A stretch of DNA of 64,000 nt from Dongia mobilis. GTDB lineage: Bacteria > Pseudomonadota > Alphaproteobacteria > Dongiales > Dongiaceae. Where the stretch lies: NCBI RefSeq assembly GCF_004363235.1, contig NZ_SNYW01000009.1, positions 124,001 through 188,000 on the forward strand. Reading direction: 5' to 3'. The stretch's first letter is position 1, and each line of letters begins with the position of its first letter. Below, piece by piece: positions 55,789 to 63,484 of this stretch. The position numbers were made by a program, and so were the translations under genes. A model generated the notes under the pieces. It did no database searches and had not been told where the DNA came from. It saw only the letters and a list, made by a program, of their open reading frames with translations.

Positions 55789-56913
55789 ATGCCAAATCAA
55801 TCGGATAGTTGGCCCGATCCCACCTTTCTGAACGAGTCTGATGCCGCCATCTGGGGGCTGACGCCGCGCGCGCGGTTGGAACGCGCGCTCCGTCGCGCCC
55901 AGTCCGGGGCAGGGGAGGCGGCCAAGCCGGGAAAACTGGTGTTCCGGGCAGACATGGTCCTTCACGAGAGCCTAGTGCGCGCGCTGGTGTGCCGGCCGGG
56001 CACAGTTTTGACGGATGATCGAGGCAGGCCGGTCGCGGGCCATGGGCGGGACGAGGCCGAAGGCGAAATTATTTCCGGCACCATCAAGGCCGAACGGATG
56101 CCGCATGCGGGGTCGGACCTAGTCGTCGTCGATGCTGCCGGGCTAACCGGCACCTACGACCAGGCCCTGCGCCGCAAGGGGGCGCCGTATCTATTTTCTC
56201 TCGAGACACAGTCGCCGGCCGAGATCGAGCGGCGCATGTATCTCGAGTCCTACAAGGGGGTCACCGATCTGGTGACCAAATATGTCTGGCCCGAGCCGGC
56301 CTTGCTGGTGACGCGGTTCTGTGCCGGACGCGGCATCTCGCCGAACATGGTTACACTCGTCAGTTTTCTGTGCGTCGTGCTGGCGACGTGGCTGTTTGCC
56401 GTCGGGCAGTTTGGCCTCGGCTTGGTCGCAGCCTGGGCGATGTGCTTCCTGGATACGGTCGACGGCAAGCTTGCCCGCTGTACCCTGACCTCCAGCAAAT
56501 GGGGCAACGTATTCGATCACGGCACCGACCTCATTCATCCCCCCTTCTGGTATTGGGCCTGGTATGTCGGCCTCGGCGGTGCTGCCGTCGTCGATCCCTG
56601 GATCTTCTGGGTCATTATCGCCGGCTACATCCTGGGGCGCGGCCAGGAAGGGCTGTTCATGTGGCAGTTCGGCATCGAGATGCATATCTGGCGGCCACTG
56701 GATTCATCCTTCCGCCTGATCACTGCAAGGCGCAATCCGAACCTCATCATTCTCAGCGTCGCGGTGGCATTCGGGGCGCCCGATACCGGCTTCGAAATCG
56801 TCGCCTGGTGGACCATTCTCAGCTTCCTGTTCCATTGCGTCCGAATAGCGCAGGCCTTCATGGCGCGCGCTCAGGGTGCGAGGCCGGTATCATGGCTGAT
56901 GGATCGCGCATGA
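55789..56913 (+). CDS. CDP-alcohol phosphotransferase, head-group enzyme (paralog 2, CpgA-like position)
   Basis: 374 residues. Motif complete: Asp222, Asp225-Gly226, Ala229-Arg230, Gly239, Asp243 and Asp247, then HPPFWYWAW. The N-terminal 140 residues are a divergent NTP-transferase-like domain, followed by YKGVTDLVTKYVWP, which matches YKGSTDFFTKYVYP of paralog 1. First gene of a three-gene plus-strand operon with a lipid kinase and a Tam41-like nucleotidyltransferase. That order beside spt recalls the cpg genes for ceramide phosphoglycerate in Caulobacter. It likely joins an activated ceramide to a polar alcohol. Confidence 0.82.
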   Translation: MPNQSDSWPDPTFLNESDAAIWGLTPRARLERALRRAQSGAGEAAKPGKLVFRADMVLHESLVRALVCRPGTVLTDDRGRPVAGHGRDEAEGEIISGTIKAERMPHAGSDLVVVDAAGLTGTYDQALRRKGAPYLFSLETQSPAEIERRMYLESYKGVTDLVTKYVWPEPALLVTRFCAGRGISPNMVTLVSFLCVVLATWLFAVGQFGLGLVAAWAMCFLDTVDGKLARCTLTSSKWGNVFDHGTDLIHPPFWYWAWYVGLGGAAVVDPWIFWVIIAGYILGRGQEGLFMWQFGIEMHIWRPLDSSFRLITARRNPNLIILSVAVAFGAPDTGFEIVAWWTILSFLFHCVRIAQAFMARAQGARPVSWLMDRA

Positions 56914-57872
56914 ACGACGTCCGGATCGGCGTCATCAGCAACGCCCACAGCAAGCGCAACAAGCGCTCGATGCGCGAGATCCATGCCCTGCTCCTGGAGC
57001 ATCCGCAGGTCCTGCATCGCAGTTTCGACCACATTTCCGAATTGCCCAATTGCTTGAAGGAAATGGCTGCCGCCAGGGTGACGCATCTGGTGATCAGCGG
57101 CGGCGACGGTACCGTGCTGGCCGCCATTTCGAGCCTGATCAACAATTCGCCATTCCGGACCCAGCCAAGCCTCAGCCTGCTTTCCGCCGGGATGACCAAT
57201 GTCATTGCCCATGCGGTCGGGCAGCCGGGCCTGCCGGCGACGGGATTGCGGCGTCTGGTAATCCGGGCGGAAGCCGGGACCAGTGCACAGGTCCTCGAAC
57301 GCCCGGTGCTGTCGGTTGATTTCGGCGACGGTCGCCCCATCGAGCGGGGCTTTCTCATCGGTGGGATCGGCTTCTATCAGGGAACGCAGCTCGTCCGGCG
57401 CGATATCCATTCCCTGGGTGCCAAGCAGACTTTTGCGGCAAAGCTCGGCATCTTCTGGTCGATCCTGAAAATTCTCGCCTTCGGCGCCGGTCCGCGTTCC
57501 GGCTTTCACGGCGAGGAAATCGGACTATCCCTCGACGGACGACAGGAGAGGCGGAACTGCTTCATGTTTCTCTGTTCCACGCTGGACGAGATCCTGCCAG
57601 GCGTCAGGCCCTTTTGGGGAACGGGTACCGGTCGCCTCAGACTCACCACAATCGACTCGCCGCCACGGCGGTTTGCCCTGGCGGCGCCGGCCGTGCTGCG
57701 CGGGCGGCCGCGTCCCTGGATGGCCGAGTCCGGTTATCTCAGCCGCCGCTCCGAACGGCTGGAGATCGAGATCGCCTCGCCGGTCATGATTGATGGCGAG
57801 AAATTCGACCCGCCGGAGAGCGGCCGGATCACGGTCACGGCCGGTCCTGTCGTAAGATTCCATCGCTACTGA
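56910..57872 (+). CDS. Diacylglycerol/ceramide kinase family protein (CpgB-like)
   Basis: 320 residues from the ATG at 56910, which overlaps the previous stop as ATGA. DAGK catalytic domain: NAHSKRNKRS near residue 11, the ATP-binding SGGDGTVLAAIS (GGDGT at 64-68) and LSAGMTNVIA. It phosphorylates a lipid hydroxyl with ATP. A bacterial ceramide kinase of this superfamily is known from the Caulobacter sphingolipid locus, and the gene order here is the same, so ceramide 1-phosphate is the predicted product. Confidence 0.8.
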   Translation: MNDVRIGVISNAHSKRNKRSMREIHALLLEHPQVLHRSFDHISELPNCLKEMAAARVTHLVISGGDGTVLAAISSLINNSPFRTQPSLSLLSAGMTNVIAHAVGQPGLPATGLRRLVIRAEAGTSAQVLERPVLSVDFGDGRPIERGFLIGGIGFYQGTQLVRRDIHSLGAKQTFAAKLGIFWSILKILAFGAGPRSGFHGEEIGLSLDGRQERRNCFMFLCSTLDEILPGVRPFWGTGTGRLRLTTIDSPPRRFALAAPAVLRGRPRPWMAESGYLSRRSERLEIEIASPVMIDGEKFDPPESGRITVTAGPVVRFHRY

Positions 57873-57886
57873 AGGAATCGTGCCAA

Positions 57887-58795
57887 ATGGCCACCGATGC
57901 CGTCGCCACCTTGATTGCCGGGGAACTGGGCCAGCCAATCGCGCCGGCAGCCCTGGCGATGGCCGAGCATTGTCGCGCCCGTCATGGCAAGGCTGCGATC
58001 GCCGTCCTTTTTTATGGCTCGTGCCTGCGCCAGTCCGAACAGGCGCTGGCTGACGCCCTGCTCGATTTTTATGTCGTCGTGGACGATTACGGCACGGCCT
58101 TCGACAGCCGCCTGATGGCCCTGGCGAACCGCCTGCTGCCACCCAACGTCTTCTATGTCGAATTGCCCTGGCAGGGGATCACCCTCAGGGCCAAATATGC
58201 CGTGATGTCGCTCGACCAGTTCGCCGCGGGCTGTGCGCGGTCGGCCGGCAATGTCTCCATATGGGCGCGGTTTTGCCAGCCGGCGCGGCTGGTCTGGGCC
58301 GACAGTGCCGCGACACAGCATGCGCTTGCCGCGGCACTCGCCGACGCTTGCCGTACGATGCTTTGGCATGCCTGGCCGACGGAAACGGGCGGCAAGGTCA
58401 TCGAGGCGGACAGCCTGCAGGTCTGGGAGAATGGCTTCCGGCGCACCTATGCAGCGGAGATCCGCTCTGAGACCGGCGAGCGTGCGCGCGCCCTCGTTGC
58501 CGCGGACAAGGTGCGCTATCAGCAACTGGCCCGCATGATTCTGCCGGAGCTGCGCCGCTCGGGAGCCGCCGGAGAGGGTGTCTGGCGGCGGCGAGGCGTG
58601 ATCGGCAAGTCGCTGAACTTCCTGCGCCTGGTCAAGGCCGCCTTTACCTTCGACGGCGCCGTTGACTATGTGCTGTGGAAGGTACGCCGCCATTCCGGCG
58701 TGGTTGTTCCGGTCAGCGACTGGCAGCGGCGGCACCCGCTCCTGGCAGCGCCGGGACTGGCGTGGAAGCTCTACCGCCTGGGCGCGTTCCGCTAG
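57887..58795 (+). CDS. Tam41-like nucleotidyltransferase (candidate ceramide-phosphate cytidylyltransferase)
   Basis: 302 residues, 14 bases after the kinase. The nucleotidyltransferase core is LFYGSCLRQS (Gly44-Ser45) with LLDFYVVVDDY (Asp60, Asp66) as metal ligands. This resembles Tam41, the mitochondrial phosphatidate cytidylyltransferase (GS..., D-x-V-V-D pattern). There is no membrane helix. The natural step between the kinase and the CDP-alcohol phosphotransferase is transfer of CMP to ceramide 1-phosphate; that function is inferred from order and motif, not demonstrated. It corresponds in position to cpgC. Confidence 0.7.
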   Translation: MATDAVATLIAGELGQPIAPAALAMAEHCRARHGKAAIAVLFYGSCLRQSEQALADALLDFYVVVDDYGTAFDSRLMALANRLLPPNVFYVELPWQGITLRAKYAVMSLDQFAAGCARSAGNVSIWARFCQPARLVWADSAATQHALAAALADACRTMLWHAWPTETGGKVIEADSLQVWENGFRRTYAAEIRSETGERARALVAADKVRYQQLARMILPELRRSGAAGEGVWRRRGVIGKSLNFLRLVKAAFTFDGAVDYVLWKVRRHSGVVVPVSDWQRRHPLLAAPGLAWKLYRLGAFR

Positions 58796-58852
58796 AAAGA
58801 AAGGGCCGATGCGATGCATCGGCCCAATAGACAGGTCGTTGGTATGCTGGAT

Positions 58853-60073
58853 TTACTCGGCGGCAACCGCATGCGCCGGGGTCGGGAGGATGCCAAGTTC
58901 GCGGCCAACGCCACTCAGGACATCGACCACGCTCTGCAGCTGTTCCTTGGTGTGCGCGGCGGAAACCGAACAGCGGAGCAGGGCGGTGCCGGATGGTGTC
59001 GCCGGCGGCAGCGCCAGATTGACGTAGACGCCGTTCAGCAGCAGGGCGCGCCAAGCGCGCGCCGCCAGGGCCGGGTCATTGATGTGGACCGCCACGACCG
59101 GACCCTTCTGTGCGCCGACCGTAAAGCCAGCGGCGCGGGCGCCTTCGTAAAGCGTGTCGACATTGTCCCACAGCTTTTGCATCAGGCCGGGATTGGCGCG
59201 CAGCTTGGCCAGCGACTTGCGGACCGAGGCCACAGTCGCGGGCGGCAGTGACGCAGTAAACATATAGGGGCGGCAGGCGACCCGAAGGATGTCGAAATCC
59301 TCGATGTTGGAGACGAGGAAGCCGCCAATGGCGCCCATGCTCTTCGAGAAGGTGCCGGTGATGAAGTCGACCTGGTCGAGCACCCCGTCATGTTCGACGA
59401 CACCCTGGCCGGTCTTGCCCATGACGCCCATCGAATGGGCCTCGTCGACCAGGATGTAGGCGCCATGCTTCTTGGTCACCGCAACGAATTCTTTGAGCGG
59501 CGCATGGTCGCCCAGCATCGAATAGATGCCTTCGACCACGACAATCTTGTTGCCGGGCTCGTTCGCAAGCCGGCCGAGGCGGCGATCTAGGTCCGCCGGA
59601 TCATTGTGCTTGAAACGGATCACGGTCGCGGAGCCGAGCTTGCAGGCATCATAGATGCTGGCATGGCTGTCGGCGTCGATGATCAGGAAGTCGTTGGGTC
59701 CGGCGAGGGTCGAGATGGCGCCGAGATTGGCCTGATAGCCGGTGGTGAACACCATGCAATGCTTCATGCCGTAGAAATCGGCCAGGTCCTGCTCCAGCGC
59801 CTTGTGGTCGTGATAGGATCCATTGGCGATGCGCGAGCCGGTGGTGCCAGTGCCGCAGGTATCGAGCGTTTCCTTTGCCGCCTCGATGCAATCGGCATCA
59901 AAGGTGAAGCCAAGATAATTGTTCGAGCCGCACAGGATGGTGGGCCGGCCCTCGATCAGGGCTTCGGTGGCGGAGAGAATTTTCTCCATCTTCACACCAA
60001 AGGGATCGGCGCCGCAGCTCTTCACCTGGGCATGCAGCTCGCGCTGCGCCTTGAAGCGATCCAGCAACCCCAT
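58853..60073 (-). CDS. spt: Serine palmitoyltransferase-like alpha-oxoamine synthase
   Basis: 406 residues. PLP-dependent alpha-oxoamine synthase: His137 in DADSHAS, Asp210/His213 in LVDEAHSMG and the PLP lysine Lys244 in GTFSKSMGAIGG. The family includes KBL, AONS and HemA. The SPT choice rests on ACP immediately upstream (gap three bases), ceramide reductase and acyl-ACP synthetase genes, and a ceramide synthase nearby. It condenses serine with acyl-ACP or acyl-CoA to 3-oxosphinganine in the cytoplasm. Confidence 0.87.
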   Translation of the reverse strand: MGLLDRFKAQRELHAQVKSCGADPFGVKMEKILSATEALIEGRPTILCGSNNYLGFTFDADCIEAAKETLDTCGTGTTGSRIANGSYHDHKALEQDLADFYGMKHCMVFTTGYQANLGAISTLAGPNDFLIIDADSHASIYDACKLGSATVIRFKHNDPADLDRRLGRLANEPGNKIVVVEGIYSMLGDHAPLKEFVAVTKKHGAYILVDEAHSMGVMGKTGQGVVEHDGVLDQVDFITGTFSKSMGAIGGFLVSNIEDFDILRVACRPYMFTASLPPATVASVRKSLAKLRANPGLMQKLWDNVDTLYEGARAAGFTVGAQKGPVVAVHINDPALAARAWRALLLNGVYVNLALPPATPSGTALLRCSVSAAHTKEQLQSVVDVLSGVGRELGILPTPAHAVAAE

Positions 60074-60076
60074 TGT

Positions 60077-60316
60077 TCAAGCCCCCTTCTTGGATTCGAT
60101 CACGGTGCGGGCCAACTGACCGACCGTGGCAATTTCCGGCACCATGTTGAGCGGGATCGAGACATCGAACTTGTCCTCGAGCTCCATCAGCAGATCCATC
60201 ACCGCCAGCGAATCCATGTTGAGATCCTGCGCGATGTCGGTATCTGCGGTGATGGCAATGTCGCCCTTCTTGAATGGCTGCAGGGCGATGGCGATCTCCG
60301 CCACCACTGCGTCCAT
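60077..60316 (-). CDS. acpR: Acyl carrier protein for sphingolipid synthesis
   Basis: 79 residues from the ATG at 60316. This places the phosphopantetheine serine at position 36 (NMDSLAVMDL), exactly as in E. coli ACP. A GTG at 60355 would add 13 residues; neither start has a strong ribosome-binding site. Helix 2 MDLLMELEDKFDVSIP and acidic surface fit ACP. Three bases before spt, so it is likely the dedicated acyl donor for SPT, loaded by the acyl-ACP synthetase two genes upstream. Confidence 0.85.
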   Translation of the reverse strand: MDAVVAEIAIALQPFKKGDIAITADTDIAQDLNMDSLAVMDLLMELEDKFDVSIPLNMVPEIATVGQLARTVIESKKGA

Positions 60317-60504
60317 GGACAAATTCGCCACTTGCTGAGCCGCACTCGCCGTCACTGTGCCAACCAATCTTTTTCTGTCTGCGCCGGAATTTGGTGAACT
60401 CCGGGAATCTGCTAAATTCGGGAACCCCTTAGAGGACACGTGATTCGTGCCTCGCCCCACGGGTAAGTTGTCTTAAATTTCGCCGCCAACGTTAAATGAC
60501 AAAT

Positions 60505-60521
60505 TGTTACCGAATGTAACA
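60505..60521. promoter_or_regulatory. Inverted-repeat operator candidate upstream of acp-spt
   Basis: TGTTAC-N5-GTAACA is a perfect six-base inverted repeat in the 243-base AT-rich gap between ceramide reductase and the ACP gene. The gap implies a separate promoter for acp-spt on the minus strand. No known regulator is assigned. Confidence 0.4.
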
Positions 60522-60559
60522 TCGTCTTGATTTCAGTCGGTTAGCGGCTTTTCCTCAAA

Positions 60560-61504
60560 TCACAGGAGAGAATGCCGTCGGTACCAGGCGGCGGTGTCCC
60601 TGAAGCCTTCAGCCAAGCCAAAGGCCGGCTGCCAATTAACCATTTCGGTCAGCCGCGGCCCCCCGGCAACCCAGTCCGGGTGGTAGAGTTCGGCGACCTT
60701 GGCAAGGGAAAGCACCATTGGCCGCCGGATCAGGCTGGCGCGAAGGCTGGCTGCCGCCGCAATTGGCAGGAAGAGTGGACGCGGAACCCTGATGCCAACC
60801 GGGCTGCGCCCGCAGGCGCCGGCCAGCGCCGACAGAATTCCCACCCAATCGTGCCCGGCGGGCGCACCGTCATCAATCTCGATCAGCCTTTCCTGCCAGG
60901 CCGGGGTGTCGAGGAGTGCGGCGATCGCTGCCGCAAGATCGGTGACGTGAACGACCGATACGCGGGCATTCCGTGCAGCCGGATAGGTTACGAGGCCGAG
61001 TTTTGCCGCCTGGAAGAGCGGAAGCAACTCCCGGTCGCCCGGGCCATAGATGGCTGGCGGGCGCAGGATCACCCAATCCCTTTGTCCGGCCCTGGCCTCG
61101 ACCATCTCCTCAGCGGCACGCTTGCTGGCGGCATAGGGGGAGAGGTGCGGCGCACGCGCGGCCAGCGAAGAAATGTGGATGAGCCGCGCCGCGGGCTCCC
61201 GCGCGGCTTCCGCCAGCAGGCATTCCGTACCGCCTGCATTGACGGTGGCAAACTCGGCCGGCGACAGCGCCTTTACCACGCCGGCGCAATGGATGATTGC
61301 GGTCGCGCCGGAAACCAGTCGGTGCAGGGCATCGCGGTCGTCGAGATCGCCGAGGACGATTTCTACATGCCGGTCGGGGCCCAGAACTGCCTGCGGCAGG
61401 CGCCTTGTCAGGATGCGCACCCGCCAGCCCTCCGCCAGCAGCCGCGCGGTCAGGGCGGCGCCGACAAAGCCGGTTGCCCCAGTGACGGCGACTATGCCAC
61501 GCAT
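60560..61504 (-). CDS. cerR: Ceramide reductase-like NAD-dependent epimerase/dehydratase family protein
   Basis: 314 residues. Extended SDR: GATGFVG loop (9-15), catalytic Tyr124/Lys128 in YAASK, and RPPAIYGPGDRE. Alone this would be a sugar epimerase or lipid dehydrogenase. Position between acyl-ACP synthetase (18-base gap) and acp-spt matches CerR of Caulobacter, which reduces the 3-oxo group of the N-acylated intermediate. Confidence 0.8.
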   Translation of the reverse strand: MRGIVAVTGATGFVGAALTARLLAEGWRVRILTRRLPQAVLGPDRHVEIVLGDLDDRDALHRLVSGATAIIHCAGVVKALSPAEFATVNAGGTECLLAEAAREPAARLIHISSLAARAPHLSPYAASKRAAEEMVEARAGQRDWVILRPPAIYGPGDRELLPLFQAAKLGLVTYPAARNARVSVVHVTDLAAAIAALLDTPAWQERLIEIDDGAPAGHDWVGILSALAGACGRSPVGIRVPRPLFLPIAAAASLRASLIRRPMVLSLAKVAELYHPDWVAGGPRLTEMVNWQPAFGLAEGFRDTAAWYRRHSLL

Positions 61505-61522
61505 CAGGGCTTGCGCCGCTGG

Positions 61523-63262
61523 TCAGGCACTGATGCTGAATTCGGCGTTGGCATAGTGACCGGCCAGAAAATTCGCCTTCGCCTTGGCACGCGACAGCTT
61601 GCCGGAAGAAGTCTGCGGCAGGCCCTTGGGCGGCACCAGCTCCACCCGCGCCTCGACCGACATGGATCGCTGCAGCAATGCCGCCACATCCTGCTTCAGC
61701 TTGGTGCGTGCCGCCAGATCGGCGACGCGGCACTGCACCAGAATGACGACCTGCTCCTCGTCATTGTCGCCGAGCATCGAAAAGGCCGCAGTATCGCCGC
61801 GGCGCAAATCCGGCAGGGTCTCGGCGGTCCATTCCAGATCCTGCGGCCAGATATTGCGGCCATTGATGATGATGAGGTCCTTGGCGCGGCCGGTTATGAC
61901 GATCTCGCCATCCAGCAGATAGCCCAGATCGCCGGTGTTCAGCCACCCATCCGGACCGATTGCCTCGGCGGTCAGTTCAGGCTGACCGAAATAGCCGCTC
62001 ATGACGCTGGGCCCGCGGAAGAAGATGCGGCCGATCCGCCGCTCCGGCAGCAGGGCGCCGGATTCATCGCGGATCTCGAAGGCATGGCCGGGCAGGGCCT
62101 TGCCGCAGGCGACAAGCGCGCGCGCCTGGCGCCCGGGCTCGACCGGGGTTGCGACCTGGTCTTCCAGGTCGCCACGATCAATGTGATCGACGTGATAGGC
62201 GCGGTCGAGCGGCGCGAAGCTCATCGCCAGCGTCGTCTCCGCCATGCCGTAACTCGGCACGAATGCCTCGTGATGGAACCCGAACGGGCCGAAGGTCTCG
62301 CTGAAGCGACGCAGGATCGGATCCTGGACCATGTCGCCCCCAATGCCTGCCGCGCGCCAGCAACCTAGGTCGCCAGAAAACTCCGTGCCGCCGCGCATGC
62401 GCTTGGTGCAGAGTTCGTAGCCGAAGGTGGGCGAATAGGCGAGGCTGCCGCGATTTTCGGCGATCAGTTTCAGCCAGGTCAGCGGCCGGCGGGCGAAATC
62501 GCGCGTGGCGATGTAATCCACGGAAACCTGTCCGGTCGCGGGCACCAGCAGGAAGCCGACCAGGCCCATGTCGTGATAGAATGGCAGCCACGAGGCGCAG
62601 CGGTCGGATTCGGTAATATTGAGGCCAAAATGGGTGATGGCGTAGGCGTTGGCCATCAATACGCGCTGGTGGATCTCGATGCCTTTGGGAAAGCGCGTCG
62701 AGCCGGACGAATATTGAAGGTAGCCCGGTTCGTCGGCGGCGAACGGCTTGAGGTCGGCGTCGCGGGTCGGTAACGCCATGAAATCCGCGGCGCTGGCCGC
62801 CATCCGCACGTGATCCAGTCCCTTCACCGCTTCGGCGAGAAAGCCGAGCAACGATTGCGGCGCCATCGCAAGGCTGGCCTCGCAACCCGCAATCTGCTGC
62901 CGAAGCTGCGCGACATAGGCATCCCGACCGCCGAGGCTGGTCGGAATTGCGACCGGCACGGGCAGCAGCCCGGCATACTGCGTGGCGAAGAAGGCCGTCA
63001 CGAAATCCATGTCTGTGTCGGCAACAAGGACAATGCGCGAGCCGCGCTGCAACCCCAGACCGAGGAACCGGCGAGCCATGTCCTGCGCCCGATCACGCAG
63101 CTCGGCGTAGGAAAACACCGCCTGGAGATCACCCTTGGCCGAGTAGAAATTGAGCCCCGTCGCGCCCTTTGCCGCATAATCCAGAGCCTGCCAGAGCGTG
63201 TCGAAATCGCTGCGACGATGCGGGAGGCTGCTATTCGTTGTGGGCGTCGGTTTGAGGGTCAT
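61523..63262 (-). CDS. Fatty acyl-AMP ligase / acyl-ACP synthetase for sphingolipid synthesis
   Basis: 579 residues from the ATG at 63262; the ATG at 63322 adds 20 residues. Adenylating enzyme: YLQYSSGSTRFPKG P-loop near residue 165, YGMAETTLAMSF, and LINTGDLGYL-like WLNTGDLGYLLDGE followed by INGRNIWPQDLEW. The look is that of fatty acyl-AMP ligases, which load acyl chains on an ACP and not on CoA. With acp, spt and cerR it forms the backbone module. It should charge the neighbouring ACP with the fatty acid used by SPT. Confidence 0.86.
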   Translation of the reverse strand: MTLKPTPTTNSSLPHRRSDFDTLWQALDYAAKGATGLNFYSAKGDLQAVFSYAELRDRAQDMARRFLGLGLQRGSRIVLVADTDMDFVTAFFATQYAGLLPVPVAIPTSLGGRDAYVAQLRQQIAGCEASLAMAPQSLLGFLAEAVKGLDHVRMAASAADFMALPTRDADLKPFAADEPGYLQYSSGSTRFPKGIEIHQRVLMANAYAITHFGLNITESDRCASWLPFYHDMGLVGFLLVPATGQVSVDYIATRDFARRPLTWLKLIAENRGSLAYSPTFGYELCTKRMRGGTEFSGDLGCWRAAGIGGDMVQDPILRRFSETFGPFGFHHEAFVPSYGMAETTLAMSFAPLDRAYHVDHIDRGDLEDQVATPVEPGRQARALVACGKALPGHAFEIRDESGALLPERRIGRIFFRGPSVMSGYFGQPELTAEAIGPDGWLNTGDLGYLLDGEIVITGRAKDLIIINGRNIWPQDLEWTAETLPDLRRGDTAAFSMLGDNDEEQVVILVQCRVADLAARTKLKQDVAALLQRSMSVEARVELVPPKGLPQTSSGKLSRAKAKANFLAGHYANAEFSISA

Positions 63263-63484
63263 CTGTTCGTCGGCCTGTTCCGGGGGCGTTCGTTCCGGCG
63301 GGAATGAGACCTTCGGTCGCATTCGGATAAATTGCGCCAGGGCCTTGCTATCCTTAGGATTTTGCGGTCCATAGCAAAACTGCCGGCCAGGGACAAGGCA
63401 ATCCGGGGCCAGATCAAAGGAAGGTTGGGTTGAGTATGCAATTCAGCTTACACTTTCCTTACCATTACGTCGGGACCTATCGGA

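Noticed and set aside
58853-60073. 2-amino-3-ketobutyrate ligase or 8-amino-7-oxononanoate synthase
   Set aside because: The fold is shared, but there is no threonine or biotin gene nearby, while a dedicated ACP and ceramide genes are adjacent.
60572-62368. 598-residue plus-strand open frame opposite cerR and the acyl-ACP synthetase
   Set aside because: Low-complexity shadow of two well-supported minus-strand genes.
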